Below, piece after piece: positions 42,345 to 50,182 of a stretch of DNA of 64,000 bases. The position numbers were made by a program, and so were the translations under genes. The first letter of the stretch is position 1; every line of letters starts with the position of its first letter. The notes under the pieces were generated by a model. The model ran no database searches. It had not been told where the DNA came from and saw only the letters and a list, made by a program, of their open reading frames with translations. This stretch comes from Cerasibacillus sp036516575 (GTDB lineage Bacteria > Bacillota > Bacilli > Bacillales > Amphibacillaceae): positions 62,001 to 126,000 of the forward strand of contig NZ_DATBTY010000073.1 in NCBI RefSeq assembly GCF_036516575.1, given 5' to 3'.

Positions 42345-43835
42345 ATGAGTACGTTTCATGGATTAGAAATGGCGAAACGCGCGTTGTTTACCCAGCAATC
42401 CGCCATCCATACGACAGGGCATAATATTTCTAATGCTAATACAAAAGGGTATTCAAGACAGCGCGTTAATTTTGAAACAACAACACCATATCCCGTGCCA
42501 GGTAGAAATCAACCACAAATTCCTGGACAAATAGGAACAGGGGTACAAGCTGGTTCAGTAGAAAGAATTCGCACTCAATATTTAGACGAGCAATATCGTT
42601 CAGAAAATAGTAAATCGAGCTACTGGCATACAACATCAGATGCGTTAGAACGGATGGAGTCATTAATGAATGAACCATCAAAAAACGGCTTGGCTCACAC
42701 GATGAATCAGTTTTGGGATGCGTTACAAGTACTAGCTAATAATCCCGAAAACGAAGGAGCGCGCTCTGTTGTTGCACGACGTGGGGAGGCAGTTGCTGAT
42801 ACATTTAATTATATCTCTAATACATTACGGTCGATTCGCAGTGATATAGACTACCAGATTGATGTCACTGTTCAAAATGCGAACTCTTTAATTGACCGGA
42901 TTCATAAAATAAATGAACAAATTCAAGAAATTGAACCCCATGGTTATTTAGCGAATGACTTGTATGATGAACGTGATCGATTAATTGATGAACTGTCTAG
43001 TATCGTTAACATAGAAGTAAGTTATCGTAAAAGTGCGTCGAGCAGTAAGGATATCGCTGATGGAATCGTTACAATCGAATTAGTTGATGATCATGGGTCC
43101 CCATTTGAACCGACTGTAAAGCTAGTTGATGGAACAGCGGGAGCTATGACGGTTGAGCATTTAACATATTCAAAAGGAGAACCATCAACTGTTTCTGTTG
43201 GTGACATTCAGCTTCCATATTCAGAAAATAACGGATCATTAAATGCACTCGTTCATGCGTATGGATTTGAAGAAAATGGTGAGTTAAAGGGCCTTTACCC
43301 AGGAATGTTAGCTGAAATGGATAAATTGGCGAATGTATTTATTACAGAATTTAATGCTATCCATCGCAATGGCTTTGACATAACAGGTAATCCAGGACAA
43401 GCCTTTTTTACAGGGACGAATGCGGGAGATATAGCAGTTAGAGATGCGATATTAACAAATCCAGATTTAATCGCTGCTGCATCGGAAGCCAACTTGGTAG
43501 GGGACGGCAGCAATGCCTCTAATTTATCCGACCTCCTTGATCAACCGATTAACTCAGCTCTTGGCCAAAGTACATCTATTAATGGGTTTTACAGAGCGTT
43601 AATCGGACAAATGGGCGTGAAGGCGGAAAAGGCGAATGCCATGTCAGCCAACACAGATATTTCAAAGACACAAATAGAAAATCAACGTCTTTCAGTCAGT
43701 TCAGTCTCTCTTGATGAGGAAATTGCTAATTTAATTAAATTCCAACATGCATATAATGCTGCGGCTAGAAATATGACCGTGGTTGATGAATTAATCGATC
43801 GCATTATTAACGGCATGGGAATTGTGGGAAGGTAG
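42345..43835 (+). CDS. flgK: Hook-associated protein 1 FlgK
   Basis: A 496-residue exported hook-filament junction protein. The N-terminus STFHGLEMAKRALFTQQSAI and the NANTKGYSRQRV box are the family's rod-like signature; the C-terminus (SVSLDEEIANLIKFQHAYNA, then AARNMTVVDELIDRIING) completes the coiled coil. The middle (about 180-420) is the variable surface domain. AAGGAGTG precedes the ATG by the usual distance, and flgL follows after eight bases. Confidence 0.96.
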   Translation: MSTFHGLEMAKRALFTQQSAIHTTGHNISNANTKGYSRQRVNFETTTPYPVPGRNQPQIPGQIGTGVQAGSVERIRTQYLDEQYRSENSKSSYWHTTSDALERMESLMNEPSKNGLAHTMNQFWDALQVLANNPENEGARSVVARRGEAVADTFNYISNTLRSIRSDIDYQIDVTVQNANSLIDRIHKINEQIQEIEPHGYLANDLYDERDRLIDELSSIVNIEVSYRKSASSSKDIADGIVTIELVDDHGSPFEPTVKLVDGTAGAMTVEHLTYSKGEPSTVSVGDIQLPYSENNGSLNALVHAYGFEENGELKGLYPGMLAEMDKLANVFITEFNAIHRNGFDITGNPGQAFFTGTNAGDIAVRDAILTNPDLIAAASEANLVGDGSNASNLSDLLDQPINSALGQSTSINGFYRALIGQMGVKAEKANAMSANTDISKTQIENQRLSVSSVSLDEEIANLIKFQHAYNAAARNMTVVDELIDRIINGMGIVGR

Positions 43836-43843
43836 TGATATAA

Positions 43844-44728
43844 GTGCGTGTGACACAAAATATGCTTTCAAATCAAATGTTACGTAATCTTTCAAGTAAT
43901 TATGGAAAACTCGATCAATATTTAGAACAGTTACATACTGGAAAGAAAGTTCGTCGCCCGTCTGACAATCCCGTTGTTGCTATGAAGGGAATGGGTTACC
44001 GAGCAGAAGTAAGTAAAATTGAGCAATTTAAAAATAATGCAAGTGAAGCTGATAACTGGTTCGAGAACACAGATGAAGCATTAGATAAAATGACAAAAGC
44101 ACTACATCGTATATATGACTTAGCCGTTCAAGGTAGTACAGGCTCCTATAATGAAGAAGATCGCATCAACATGATGAGTGAAGTGAAACAGTTAAAGGAA
44201 CATGTCATCGATATTGCTAATACCTCTGTTGGTGGAAAATACATATTTAATGGTCGGCAAACCGATCAACCACCAGTCAATAAGGATGGCTCATTTAATA
44301 ATCTATACAATAATGATTCCGTTATGATTGAAGTTGCACCAGGAACAAAATTAGCAGTTAATGCGATACCAAATCGTGTGTTTAATGCTGATAATAATGA
44401 TTTGTTCTCAACAATTGATCGTTTTATCACTGCATTAGAAAATAGTGATCAAGCGCAAATTAATGAAAGCATTGGTGACATTCAAACACATACAGATCAA
44501 GTTGTTAATGCCCGAGCAGATATCGGTGCACGTATGAACCGTCTTGAGCTCATTATTGATCGGTTAGACCACCAAGAAGTTGTTGCAAAGAAGATGATGT
44601 CAGATAATGAAGATGTCGATTATGAAGAAGTAATTACGGATTTAATCACACAAGAAAGTATTTTACGAGCTTCACTAGCAGCAGGCTCAAGAACGATACA
44701 ACCGACATTATTAGACTTTTTAAGATAA
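43844..44728 (+). CDS. flgL: Hook-associated protein 3 FlgL
   Basis: A 294-residue junction protein linking FlgK to the flagellin filament. It has the flagellin-like N-terminal helix (VTQNMLSNQMLRNLSSNYGK), YLEQLHTGKKVRRPSDNPV, and a C-terminal helix with SILRASLAAGSRTIQPTLLD. The start codon is GTG at 43844 after GGGAAGGTAG. An attenuator-like hairpin follows before yviE. Confidence 0.95.
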   Translation: MRVTQNMLSNQMLRNLSSNYGKLDQYLEQLHTGKKVRRPSDNPVVAMKGMGYRAEVSKIEQFKNNASEADNWFENTDEALDKMTKALHRIYDLAVQGSTGSYNEEDRINMMSEVKQLKEHVIDIANTSVGGKYIFNGRQTDQPPVNKDGSFNNLYNNDSVMIEVAPGTKLAVNAIPNRVFNADNNDLFSTIDRFITALENSDQAQINESIGDIQTHTDQVVNARADIGARMNRLELIIDRLDHQEVVAKKMMSDNEDVDYEEVITDLITQESILRASLAAGSRTIQPTLLDFLR

Positions 44729-44736
44729 AACAGGCG

Positions 44737-44776
44737 AGCCCTGTCCTAAAGAGAAAAGGGCAGGGCTTTAGCTTTT
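44737..44776 (+). terminator. Attenuator-like hairpin between flgL and yviE
   Basis: AGCCCTGTCC (44737-44746) pairs with GGGCAGGGCT (44758-44767) over 10 bp, then TTAGCTTTT. It may reduce expression of the downstream genes. Confidence 0.65.
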
Positions 44777-44792
44777 GATAGGTGATTCAAAT

Positions 44793-45365
44793 ATGAAACT
44801 ACCACAAATACAGATAAAAACAGAAATGGCCCAAATTGACATAAGGCAAACACCTGGTCAACAAACAATTAGACAGCCAAGTGCTGATATGTCAATCGAA
44901 CAACCAAAGGCAGAGTTAAGGATTGACACAACACCAGGAAAGTTAACAATTGATCAGACACAAGCTTGGGAGGACATGCAATTAATTTCGCCATTACGAA
45001 TGACAGAAATCGCAGCTGAAGTGGGGAATAGTAGTGTACTAGAAGGGATTGCTAGGCGGGCTGAACAAGGGCAACAATTGATGAAAATTGAACAACAAGT
45101 TTCTCCGATGGTTGAACAAGCGATAACAAACAGTGGTGAGACGTATACATCGCCTCAGATTACTTTTATTCCTTCAGTTTTCGCAGTTAAAGTCGATTAT
45201 GAACCAGGTGAACTAAACATATTGAGCAAAGAGAATAAACCCCAAATGACCGTACAAATAAGACAACCCGAACATCATTATACACCTGGAAAAGTAGAAG
45301 TCGCGTTGAAACGCTATGAATCAATCAAATTCGCTGTCAGTCATTTATATTCAGAGGTAAATTAG
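44793..45365 (+). CDS. yviE: YviE-family protein (DUF6470)
   Basis: A 190-residue protein found between flgL and fliW in Bacillus. The N-terminal third is built of short beta-strand repeats of the type IDIRQTPGQQTI, MSIEQPKAELRI, DTTPGKLTIDQTQ; a similar strand block returns near residue 140-170. There is no signal peptide. The function is not known. ATG at 44793 follows ATAGGTGAT; an upstream TTG in frame lies within the attenuator region and is rejected. Confidence 0.85.
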   Translation: MKLPQIQIKTEMAQIDIRQTPGQQTIRQPSADMSIEQPKAELRIDTTPGKLTIDQTQAWEDMQLISPLRMTEIAAEVGNSSVLEGIARRAEQGQQLMKIEQQVSPMVEQAITNSGETYTSPQITFIPSVFAVKVDYEPGELNILSKENKPQMTVQIRQPEHHYTPGKVEVALKRYESIKFAVSHLYSEVN

Positions 45366-45380
45366 GAAGGTGAATGTAAT

Positions 45381-45824
45381 ATGCAAATAAAAACAAAATA
45401 TCTAGGAGACTTATCCATTCATGAAGATCGAGTCATCCAATTCCCTGATGGGTTGCCAGGGTTTCCGAATCATAAGCAATTTATTTTACTTGAGTTACCA
45501 GGAAACCCTGTTTTTAACATTTTACAGTCTATTCAGGAAAAAGATCTCGCATTTATCGTGACGAGCCCATATCATTTTTATTCATCGTATGCTTTTGATT
45601 TGAGCCAATCGATAATTGATAGATTACAAATTGAAACAGAATCAGATGTAGATGTTCTTTCAATCGTGACAATAGCCGAACCTTTTTCAAAAAGTACAAT
45701 TAACTTAAAAGCTCCACTCATTTTTAATATTAGGAAAAAATATGGAAAACAATATATTTTAAATGATGTAGATTATCCAATTAAAGCCCCGATGACATCC
45801 TCTCAGAAAGTAAAGGGGGAATAA
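45381..45824 (+). CDS. fliW: Flagellar assembly factor FliW
   Basis: A 147-residue protein that binds CsrA and flagellin in a partner-switch: free flagellin releases FliW to... CsrA control of hag translation in B. subtilis. Family marks are FPDGLPGFPNHKQFILLE (residues about 21-38) and LQSIQEKDLAFIVTSP. It has GGAAGGTGA upstream and ends four bases before the csrA start, so both are translated from one transcript. Confidence 0.95.
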   Translation: MQIKTKYLGDLSIHEDRVIQFPDGLPGFPNHKQFILLELPGNPVFNILQSIQEKDLAFIVTSPYHFYSSYAFDLSQSIIDRLQIETESDVDVLSIVTIAEPFSKSTINLKAPLIFNIRKKYGKQYILNDVDYPIKAPMTSSQKVKGE

Positions 45825-45828
45825 ACCG

Positions 45829-46080
45829 ATGCTTGTCCTATCTAGAAAAAAGAACGAATCGATATTGATTGGTTCAGATATTGAAGTAAAAATCCTAGCT
45901 ATAGAAGGTGATCAAATTAAGCTAGGAGTTGCTGCGCCATCCGATATTGAAATTTATCGGAAAGAACTCTATGAAGATATCCTGAAAGAAAATAATCAGG
46001 CAGCAACGATTTCTATTGATGTTCTTGAATTATTACAAAAAAGTAATGAAAATAAGCAGACAGATTCTCTAGAAGACTAA
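45829..46080 (+). CDS. csrA: Carbon storage/translation regulator CsrA
   Basis: An 83-residue RNA-binding protein (typical 61-78), opening with MLVLSRKKNESILIGSDIEV and carrying IKLGVAAPSDIEIYRKELYE, the beta-strand and Arg region that binds GGA loops. In B. subtilis it represses flagellin (hag) translation and is antagonised by FliW. The hag gene that usually follows is absent here. Its stop codon overlaps the -35 box of a SigD-type promoter. Confidence 0.96.
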   Translation: MLVLSRKKNESILIGSDIEVKILAIEGDQIKLGVAAPSDIEIYRKELYEDILKENNQAATISIDVLELLQKSNENKQTDSLED

Positions 46081-46105
46081 ACTTTTATCTAAATGGATCC
46101 GATAT
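46078..46105 (+). promoter_or_regulatory. SigD-type promoter of flaG-fliD-fliS-fliT
   Basis: TAAA (46078-46081), a 16-base spacer and TCCGATAT (46098-46105) match the SigD consensus with one -10 difference. The -35 box includes the csrA stop codon. Confidence 0.72.
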
Positions 46106-46138
46106 AAAAAGAAAAGAACGTATGGGAGATGCGTAAAT

Positions 46139-46489
46139 ATGCGGATTGAGAATGTGACTCAACATTTAACTAGTCGTAACGCAAGCCAATTGCCGCTATC
46201 AGGAGACCGTGCTTTTACAAAACAACATAATTCTCAAACGGAACAATATGATGAGAAACAAATTCATGTTAAAGATGTTAAGAAAGCGGTAAACAACTTA
46301 AATACATTTATCGAACCATTACAGACGAATCTAAAATTTCAATACCATGAAGACCTAAATGAATATTATGTAGAAGTTGTTAATCCGATGACAGAAGAAG
46401 TGATTCGAGAAATCCCACCTAAGAAATTGCTCGATATGTATGCAGCAATGGCTGATTTTATGGGAATTCTAATCGACAAGAAAATATAA
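46139..46489 (+). CDS. flaG: Flagellar protein FlaG (YvyC)
   Basis: A 116-residue protein of the FlaG family, which usually lies just before fliD and affects filament length. The conserved C-terminal half includes LNTFIEPLQTNLKFQYHED and YYVEVVNPMTEEVIREIPPK. The N-terminal 50 residues are poorly conserved and probably disordered. GGGAGATG precedes the ATG. It is the first gene after the internal SigD-type promoter. Confidence 0.93.
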   Translation: MRIENVTQHLTSRNASQLPLSGDRAFTKQHNSQTEQYDEKQIHVKDVKKAVNNLNTFIEPLQTNLKFQYHEDLNEYYVEVVNPMTEEVIREIPPKKLLDMYAAMADFMGILIDKKI

Positions 46490-46501
46490 GGAGTGATGAA
46501 C

Positions 46502-47977
46502 ATGCGTATTGGTGGACTAGCATCAGGGATGAATGTCGATGAGATCATTGAAAAATTAATGTCAGCCGAGCGAATGCCTCTCGACAGGATGCACCAAGAC
46601 CGGACAAAACTAACGTGGAAACGTGATGCATTTCGTGATATCAACCTGTCACTAAAAGAATTAGATGATATGATTCTTGATATGAAAATGAGCACCACTT
46701 ATCAAAGTAAATCCGTATCATCATCGAAGTCAGATGCTGTATCTGCTAGTGCAACGACAAGTGCATCAAATGGAACGTATAAAATCGCAGTCACACAGCT
46801 TGCAACGTCAGCGATGAATATAAGTACAAAAGAAATTGGGCTAAAGCTGGACGAAGAGATTCCCAGCAATTATACGGGAAAGTTTTCCTTCGAAACGTTT
46901 GATCCTGAAAAAGAAAAACTTGTAGAACATTCCTTTACGATCAATCAAGGCGATACGTTAAAAGATGTATTAAAACGTATATCAGATGATGATAATCATG
47001 TTCGTATGTTTTATGACGAGCAATCACAACGAGTCGTAATGGAAACAACACGTACAGGGAAATATAATGAAACAGGCAAGGAAATTGTATTTTCTGAAAA
47101 TGAGAACGCCTTTTTCACAAACTTCCTCCATTTAGATATGGGAGAAGAAAAAGGCGGTACAAATGCCAAATTTACCTATAATGATCATCTAGAATTAGAA
47201 TCTAAAACGAACAGTTATACTTTAAATGGAATTACTTTTGATTTTAAACAGACGACATTAGTAGATGAGCCAGCTATCTTAACGGTATCTCATGATGCTG
47301 ATCAGGCTTTTGATAAGATTAAAGAGTTTGTTGAGAAATATAATGAACTTGTCGAACAATTAAATGGAACACAGCGTGAAGAACGTCATCGTAACTTCCC
47401 CCCTTTAACAGATGCACAAAAAGAAGACATGTCAGAGAAGCAAATCGAACTATGGGAAGAAAAAGCAAAGAGCGGGCTTCTTCGTGGGGAATCTATTATT
47501 ACCGACAGTTTATATTCTATGAGACGCAGCTGGTACGGTAAGGTAGAAACAGATGGCAAATTCACATCATTAACCGAGGTTGGTATTACAACAACTAGAA
47601 GCTATCTTGATGGTGGTAAATTAGAAATTAATGAAGAAAAATTAAAAGAAGCTTTACGAGAGGACCCAGAAAGTGTACAAAAACTGTTCTCAAACAATGT
47701 AGAAGGATCAAGTCGTGGTTTAATTAATCGTTTAGAAGATTCGTTGAAAGATACGGTGAAGCGGATTGAAGAACGTGCTGGTAAAAGCTATTCTACGTTA
47801 GAAGGATACACAATCGGAAAAAATATGAAAGATTTAAATAATCGAATTGACGCTTTTGAAAAAAAGCTCGTTACGATTGAGCAGCGCTACTGGGCACAGT
47901 TTACCGCTATGGAGAAAGCCGTTCAAAGAGCCAACCAGCAATCGGCATATTTAATGTCACAATTCAGTGGACAATAA
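46502..47977 (+). CDS. fliD: Flagellar filament cap protein FliD
   Basis: A 491-residue exported cap protein that guides flagellin polymerisation. N-terminus MRIGGLASGMNVDEIIEKLM and C-terminus EKKLVTIEQRYWAQFTAMEK, followed by QQSAYLMSQF, are the family's conserved ends; the middle forms the variable leg domains. ATG at 46502 is preferred because AAGGAG lies 8 bases upstream, while GTG 46493 and ATG 46496 overlap or touch it. fliS follows after 29 bases. Confidence 0.96.
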   Translation: MRIGGLASGMNVDEIIEKLMSAERMPLDRMHQDRTKLTWKRDAFRDINLSLKELDDMILDMKMSTTYQSKSVSSSKSDAVSASATTSASNGTYKIAVTQLATSAMNISTKEIGLKLDEEIPSNYTGKFSFETFDPEKEKLVEHSFTINQGDTLKDVLKRISDDDNHVRMFYDEQSQRVVMETTRTGKYNETGKEIVFSENENAFFTNFLHLDMGEEKGGTNAKFTYNDHLELESKTNSYTLNGITFDFKQTTLVDEPAILTVSHDADQAFDKIKEFVEKYNELVEQLNGTQREERHRNFPPLTDAQKEDMSEKQIELWEEKAKSGLLRGESIITDSLYSMRRSWYGKVETDGKFTSLTEVGITTTRSYLDGGKLEINEEKLKEALREDPESVQKLFSNNVEGSSRGLINRLEDSLKDTVKRIEERAGKSYSTLEGYTIGKNMKDLNNRIDAFEKKLVTIEQRYWAQFTAMEKAVQRANQQSAYLMSQFSGQ

Positions 47978-48006
47978 CATGAAGAATGGGCTAGGAGGAC
48001 GAAATC

Positions 48007-48408
48007 ATGATGCCAAATAATGCCTATCAAGCATATCAAAATAATGCAATTAAGACAGCTTCTAGTGGTGAATTAACATTAATGCTTTACAATGGCTGTG
48101 TAAAATTTATTAAACGAGCCATGAAGGATATAGAAACCAAAGACTATGAAAGTAAGAATAAAAACATTCAAAAGGCGCAACGAATTATTCAAGAACTAAT
48201 GATCACACTAGATCCAAATGTTGAACTCTCTAAACAGATCATGCCTTTATACGACTATATGCATCATCGGCTAACAGAAGCAAATGTTGAAAACAATAAC
48301 ACATATTTAGAAGAAGTATTGGAATTTGTAATTGAATTTCGTGAAACGTGGAAACAAGTGCTACAAAAAGCGAAACAAACTCAACCTCCTCTTGAAGGAA
48401 TAAAATAA
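48007..48408 (+). CDS. fliS: Flagellin export chaperone FliS
   Basis: A 133-residue helical chaperone that keeps flagellin unfolded for export. The N-terminal NAYQAYQNNAIKTASSGELT and LMLYNGCVKFIKRAM blocks are diagnostic. AGGAGGA precedes the ATG. The stop codon shares a base with the fliT start codon. Confidence 0.96.
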   Translation: MMPNNAYQAYQNNAIKTASSGELTLMLYNGCVKFIKRAMKDIETKDYESKNKNIQKAQRIIQELMITLDPNVELSKQIMPLYDYMHHRLTEANVENNNTYLEEVLEFVIEFRETWKQVLQKAKQTQPPLEGIK

Positions 48409-48758
48409 TGCACGATGTTCAACTAGTTTATCAGCTGACGATGCAAATGATACGTGTATTAGACAATCTAAATAAGACACAAAGGCAAGATGTGATTGAA
48501 CAAATCACATACCTAATTGAAAAACGAGAACAAGCATTACAAAAGTTATCACCACCATATAGTAAACAAGAAATCGAGATCGGACAGAAGATTATCTTGA
48601 TGAATAAAACAATTGAGATAGAAATGAATCGCCTCTTTTTGGAATTAAAGCAAGATATGAAGCAAATGAAACAACAACGAAAATCGACGCAATCCTATGT
48701 AAATCCATATCGAGCTGTTCAAACTGTTGATGGGATGTTCATGGATCGAAAAAAATAG
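48408..48758 (+). CDS. fliT: Flagellar protein FliT
   Basis: A 116-residue helical protein in the position of FliT, the chaperone for the cap protein FliD. It is predicted to be a helical bundle (VYQLTMQMIRVLDNLNKTQR; LIEKREQALQKLSPPYSKQE). Sequence conservation in this family is low, so the call rests on size, helicity and its overlap with fliS in the fliD-fliS-fliT order. Confidence 0.85.
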   Translation: MHDVQLVYQLTMQMIRVLDNLNKTQRQDVIEQITYLIEKREQALQKLSPPYSKQEIEIGQKIILMNKTIEIEMNRLFLELKQDMKQMKQQRKSTQSYVNPYRAVQTVDGMFMDRKK

Positions 48759-48795
48759 TAAACTATCAAATTCAACAGTTTTATGAATAAATAAC

Positions 48796-48820
48796 GTTTA
48801 CAGAAGATTTTTATGGGTAA
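48796..48820 (+). promoter_or_regulatory. SigB-type promoter of hpf
   Basis: GTTTAC (48796-48801), a 13-base spacer and GGGTAA (48815-48820) match the general-stress SigB consensus GTTTAA-N13/14-GGGTAT. The B. subtilis homologue yvyD is also a SigB gene. Confidence 0.72.
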
Positions 48821-48865
48821 ACAATGTATAATGATATTTATATTAAAGTAAAGGGGGACACTTTC

Positions 48866-49414
48866 ATGAATTACACTATTCGTGGTGAAAACATTGAGGT
48901 AACAGCAGCAATTCGTGATTATGTGGAGAAAAAAATCAATAAATTAGAAAGATATTTCGACACACCTCCAACCTCTGATGTTCACGTAAATCTAAGTGTC
49001 TACAATGATGCACAAACAATTGAAGTTACAATTCCGATGACTAACTTACTCTTACGTGCTGAAGAAGAACACGCAGATTTATATGCTGCAATTGACTTAG
49101 TTGTTGATAAATTAGAAAGACAAATTCGTAAACACAAAACTAAAGTAAATCGTAAGTTCCGTCAAGAAGGTTCTCCGAGATATATTTTTGCGGAACTTGA
49201 AAAAGAAAAACGCGAACAAGAAGAATCAGATGACATTGAAATCGTTCGAACAAAACGTTTTAATTTAAAGCCAATGGACTCAGAAGAAGCCATTCTTCAA
49301 ATGGACATGCTCGGTCATAATTTCTTCGTCTTTACAAACGCTGAATCTGGCGATACGAATGTTGTATACCGCAGAAAAGACGGACGTTATGGCTTAATTG
49401 AGCCACATCGTTAA
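48866..49414 (+). CDS. hpf: Long-form hibernation-promoting factor
   Basis: A 182-residue ribosome-hibernation factor that makes 100S ribosome dimers in stationary phase or stress. The N-terminal domain (about 1-105; MNYTIRGENIEVTAAIRDYV) binds the 30S decoding centre; the C-terminal domain (about 125-182; FNLKPMDSEEAILQMDMLGH, FFVFTNAE) dimerises. ATG at 48866 follows AAAGGGGGA; an upstream extension would cover the SigB-type promoter's downstream region and lacks a ribosome binding site. The B. subtilis orthologue is YvyD. Confidence 0.95.
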   Translation: MNYTIRGENIEVTAAIRDYVEKKINKLERYFDTPPTSDVHVNLSVYNDAQTIEVTIPMTNLLLRAEEEHADLYAAIDLVVDKLERQIRKHKTKVNRKFRQEGSPRYIFAELEKEKREQEESDDIEIVRTKRFNLKPMDSEEAILQMDMLGHNFFVFTNAESGDTNVVYRRKDGRYGLIEPHR

Positions 49415-49423
49415 TCAGCTAGA

Positions 49424-49475
49424 AAAAAAGGGCTACCTTATTGTCGATAAAACTCGGCATAGGGAGCCCTTTTTA
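49424..49475 (+). terminator. Terminator after hpf
   Basis: AAAAAAGGGCTACC pairs with GGGAGCCCTTTTT (49462-49474), with an imperfect inner stem. A second hairpin ending in T-run is at about 49625-49668 (AAGCAA/TTGCTT). Confidence 0.8.
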
Positions 49476-49541
49476 AATACAGCGAGCTTAAAAGCATAGT
49501 GTTACTATCCAACAAAATGATGGATAAAATCCTTAAAATAA

Positions 49542-49731
49542 TGTCGAAGGGTTTGTCACATCATGTCGACGAATAGTGCGAAATTTAAGTTTAGTGATAA
49601 TTACATAAATAAAAATGTCTTTTGAAGCAAGATATCAGATAAAAATATCAAATGATGTTGCTTTTTTTGTCGAATAAAAATAGAAATTTTAAAATTGGTG
49701 ATTAGTCAACAAGATACTTCCATGATATAAA
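49542..49731 (+). promoter_or_regulatory. Possible Spo0A boxes and promoter of a small gene
   Basis: TGTCGAA (49542-49548), TGTCGAC (49564-49570) and TTTGTCGAA (49666-49674) resemble the Spo0A box TTTGTCGAA, the last being exact. A weak SigA-like pair TAGTCA (49703-49708), 17-base spacer, TATAAA (49726-49731) follows, placing the exact box about 30 bases before the -35. No gene other than the small ORF at 49760 is seen in the 768-base hpf-secA gap. Confidence 0.45.
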
Positions 49732-49759
49732 TAAAAGTAAGAAAGAAAAGGAGGGTAAA

Positions 49760-49915
49760 ATGGAGATGGAAGATCAAATAAAGAAAAGAATAACAGAGCT
49801 GACCATTCAAATCAATCAACATGAAAAAATCATTAGTCAATTGGTTGCTATGATAGCCTCTACAAATCAACAACTAATCAATCTTTCACTCGTTAACCAT
49901 CAACCCATTAAATAA
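49760..49915 (+). CDS. Small (51-aa) helical protein of unknown function
   Basis: A 51-residue open frame (starts MEMEDQIKKRITELTIQINQ) with a strong ribosome binding site AAGGAGGG at good spacing, and a terminator at 49991. It is predicted to be a helical hairpin or coiled coil. Size and helical layout recall Spo0E-like phosphatases, but the SQELD-type signature is not present (it reads STNQQLI), so I do not assign it. Its placement near Spo0A-box-like sites makes a role in development conceivable. Confidence 0.6.
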   Translation: MEMEDQIKKRITELTIQINQHEKIISQLVAMIASTNQQLINLSLVNHQPIK

Positions 49916-49990
49916 CACAAATCCAAATGAAAACAATCTGCCCACGGTTTGTTTCCCTCAAATATTCTCCCATATTCCTCATAATCCCCT

Positions 49991-50023
49991 AAAAGGGTAG
50001 TCACCCCGAGGCTACTCTTTTTT
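49991..50023 (+). terminator. Terminator before secA
   Basis: AAGGGTAGTC pairs with GGCTACTCTT (two G-U pairs) and ends in TTTTTT. Confidence 0.82.
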
Positions 50024-50068
50024 GTTTTTATGAAAAAATCGCTATAAAATAATAGAAGATAAATGAAG

Positions 50069-50098
50069 TTGTCATTGCCCCTTCGAAAGTGTTATGAT
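50069..50098 (+). promoter_or_regulatory. SigA promoter of secA
   Basis: TTGTCA (50069-50074), an 18-base spacer and TATGAT (50093-50098) lie 85 bases before the secA start codon. Confidence 0.6.
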
Positions 50099-50182
50099 TA
50101 AATATGGATTAATATAAATTACTTAGAATATAAACTTTTATTATGATTAAGTCGTTTATTTAATAATAGAGGAGCGTTAAAC

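Noticed and set aside
49760..49915. Calling the 51-residue ORF a Spo0E-family phosphatase
   Set aside because: Size and helical form fit, but the SQELD-type signature with its aspartate is missing.
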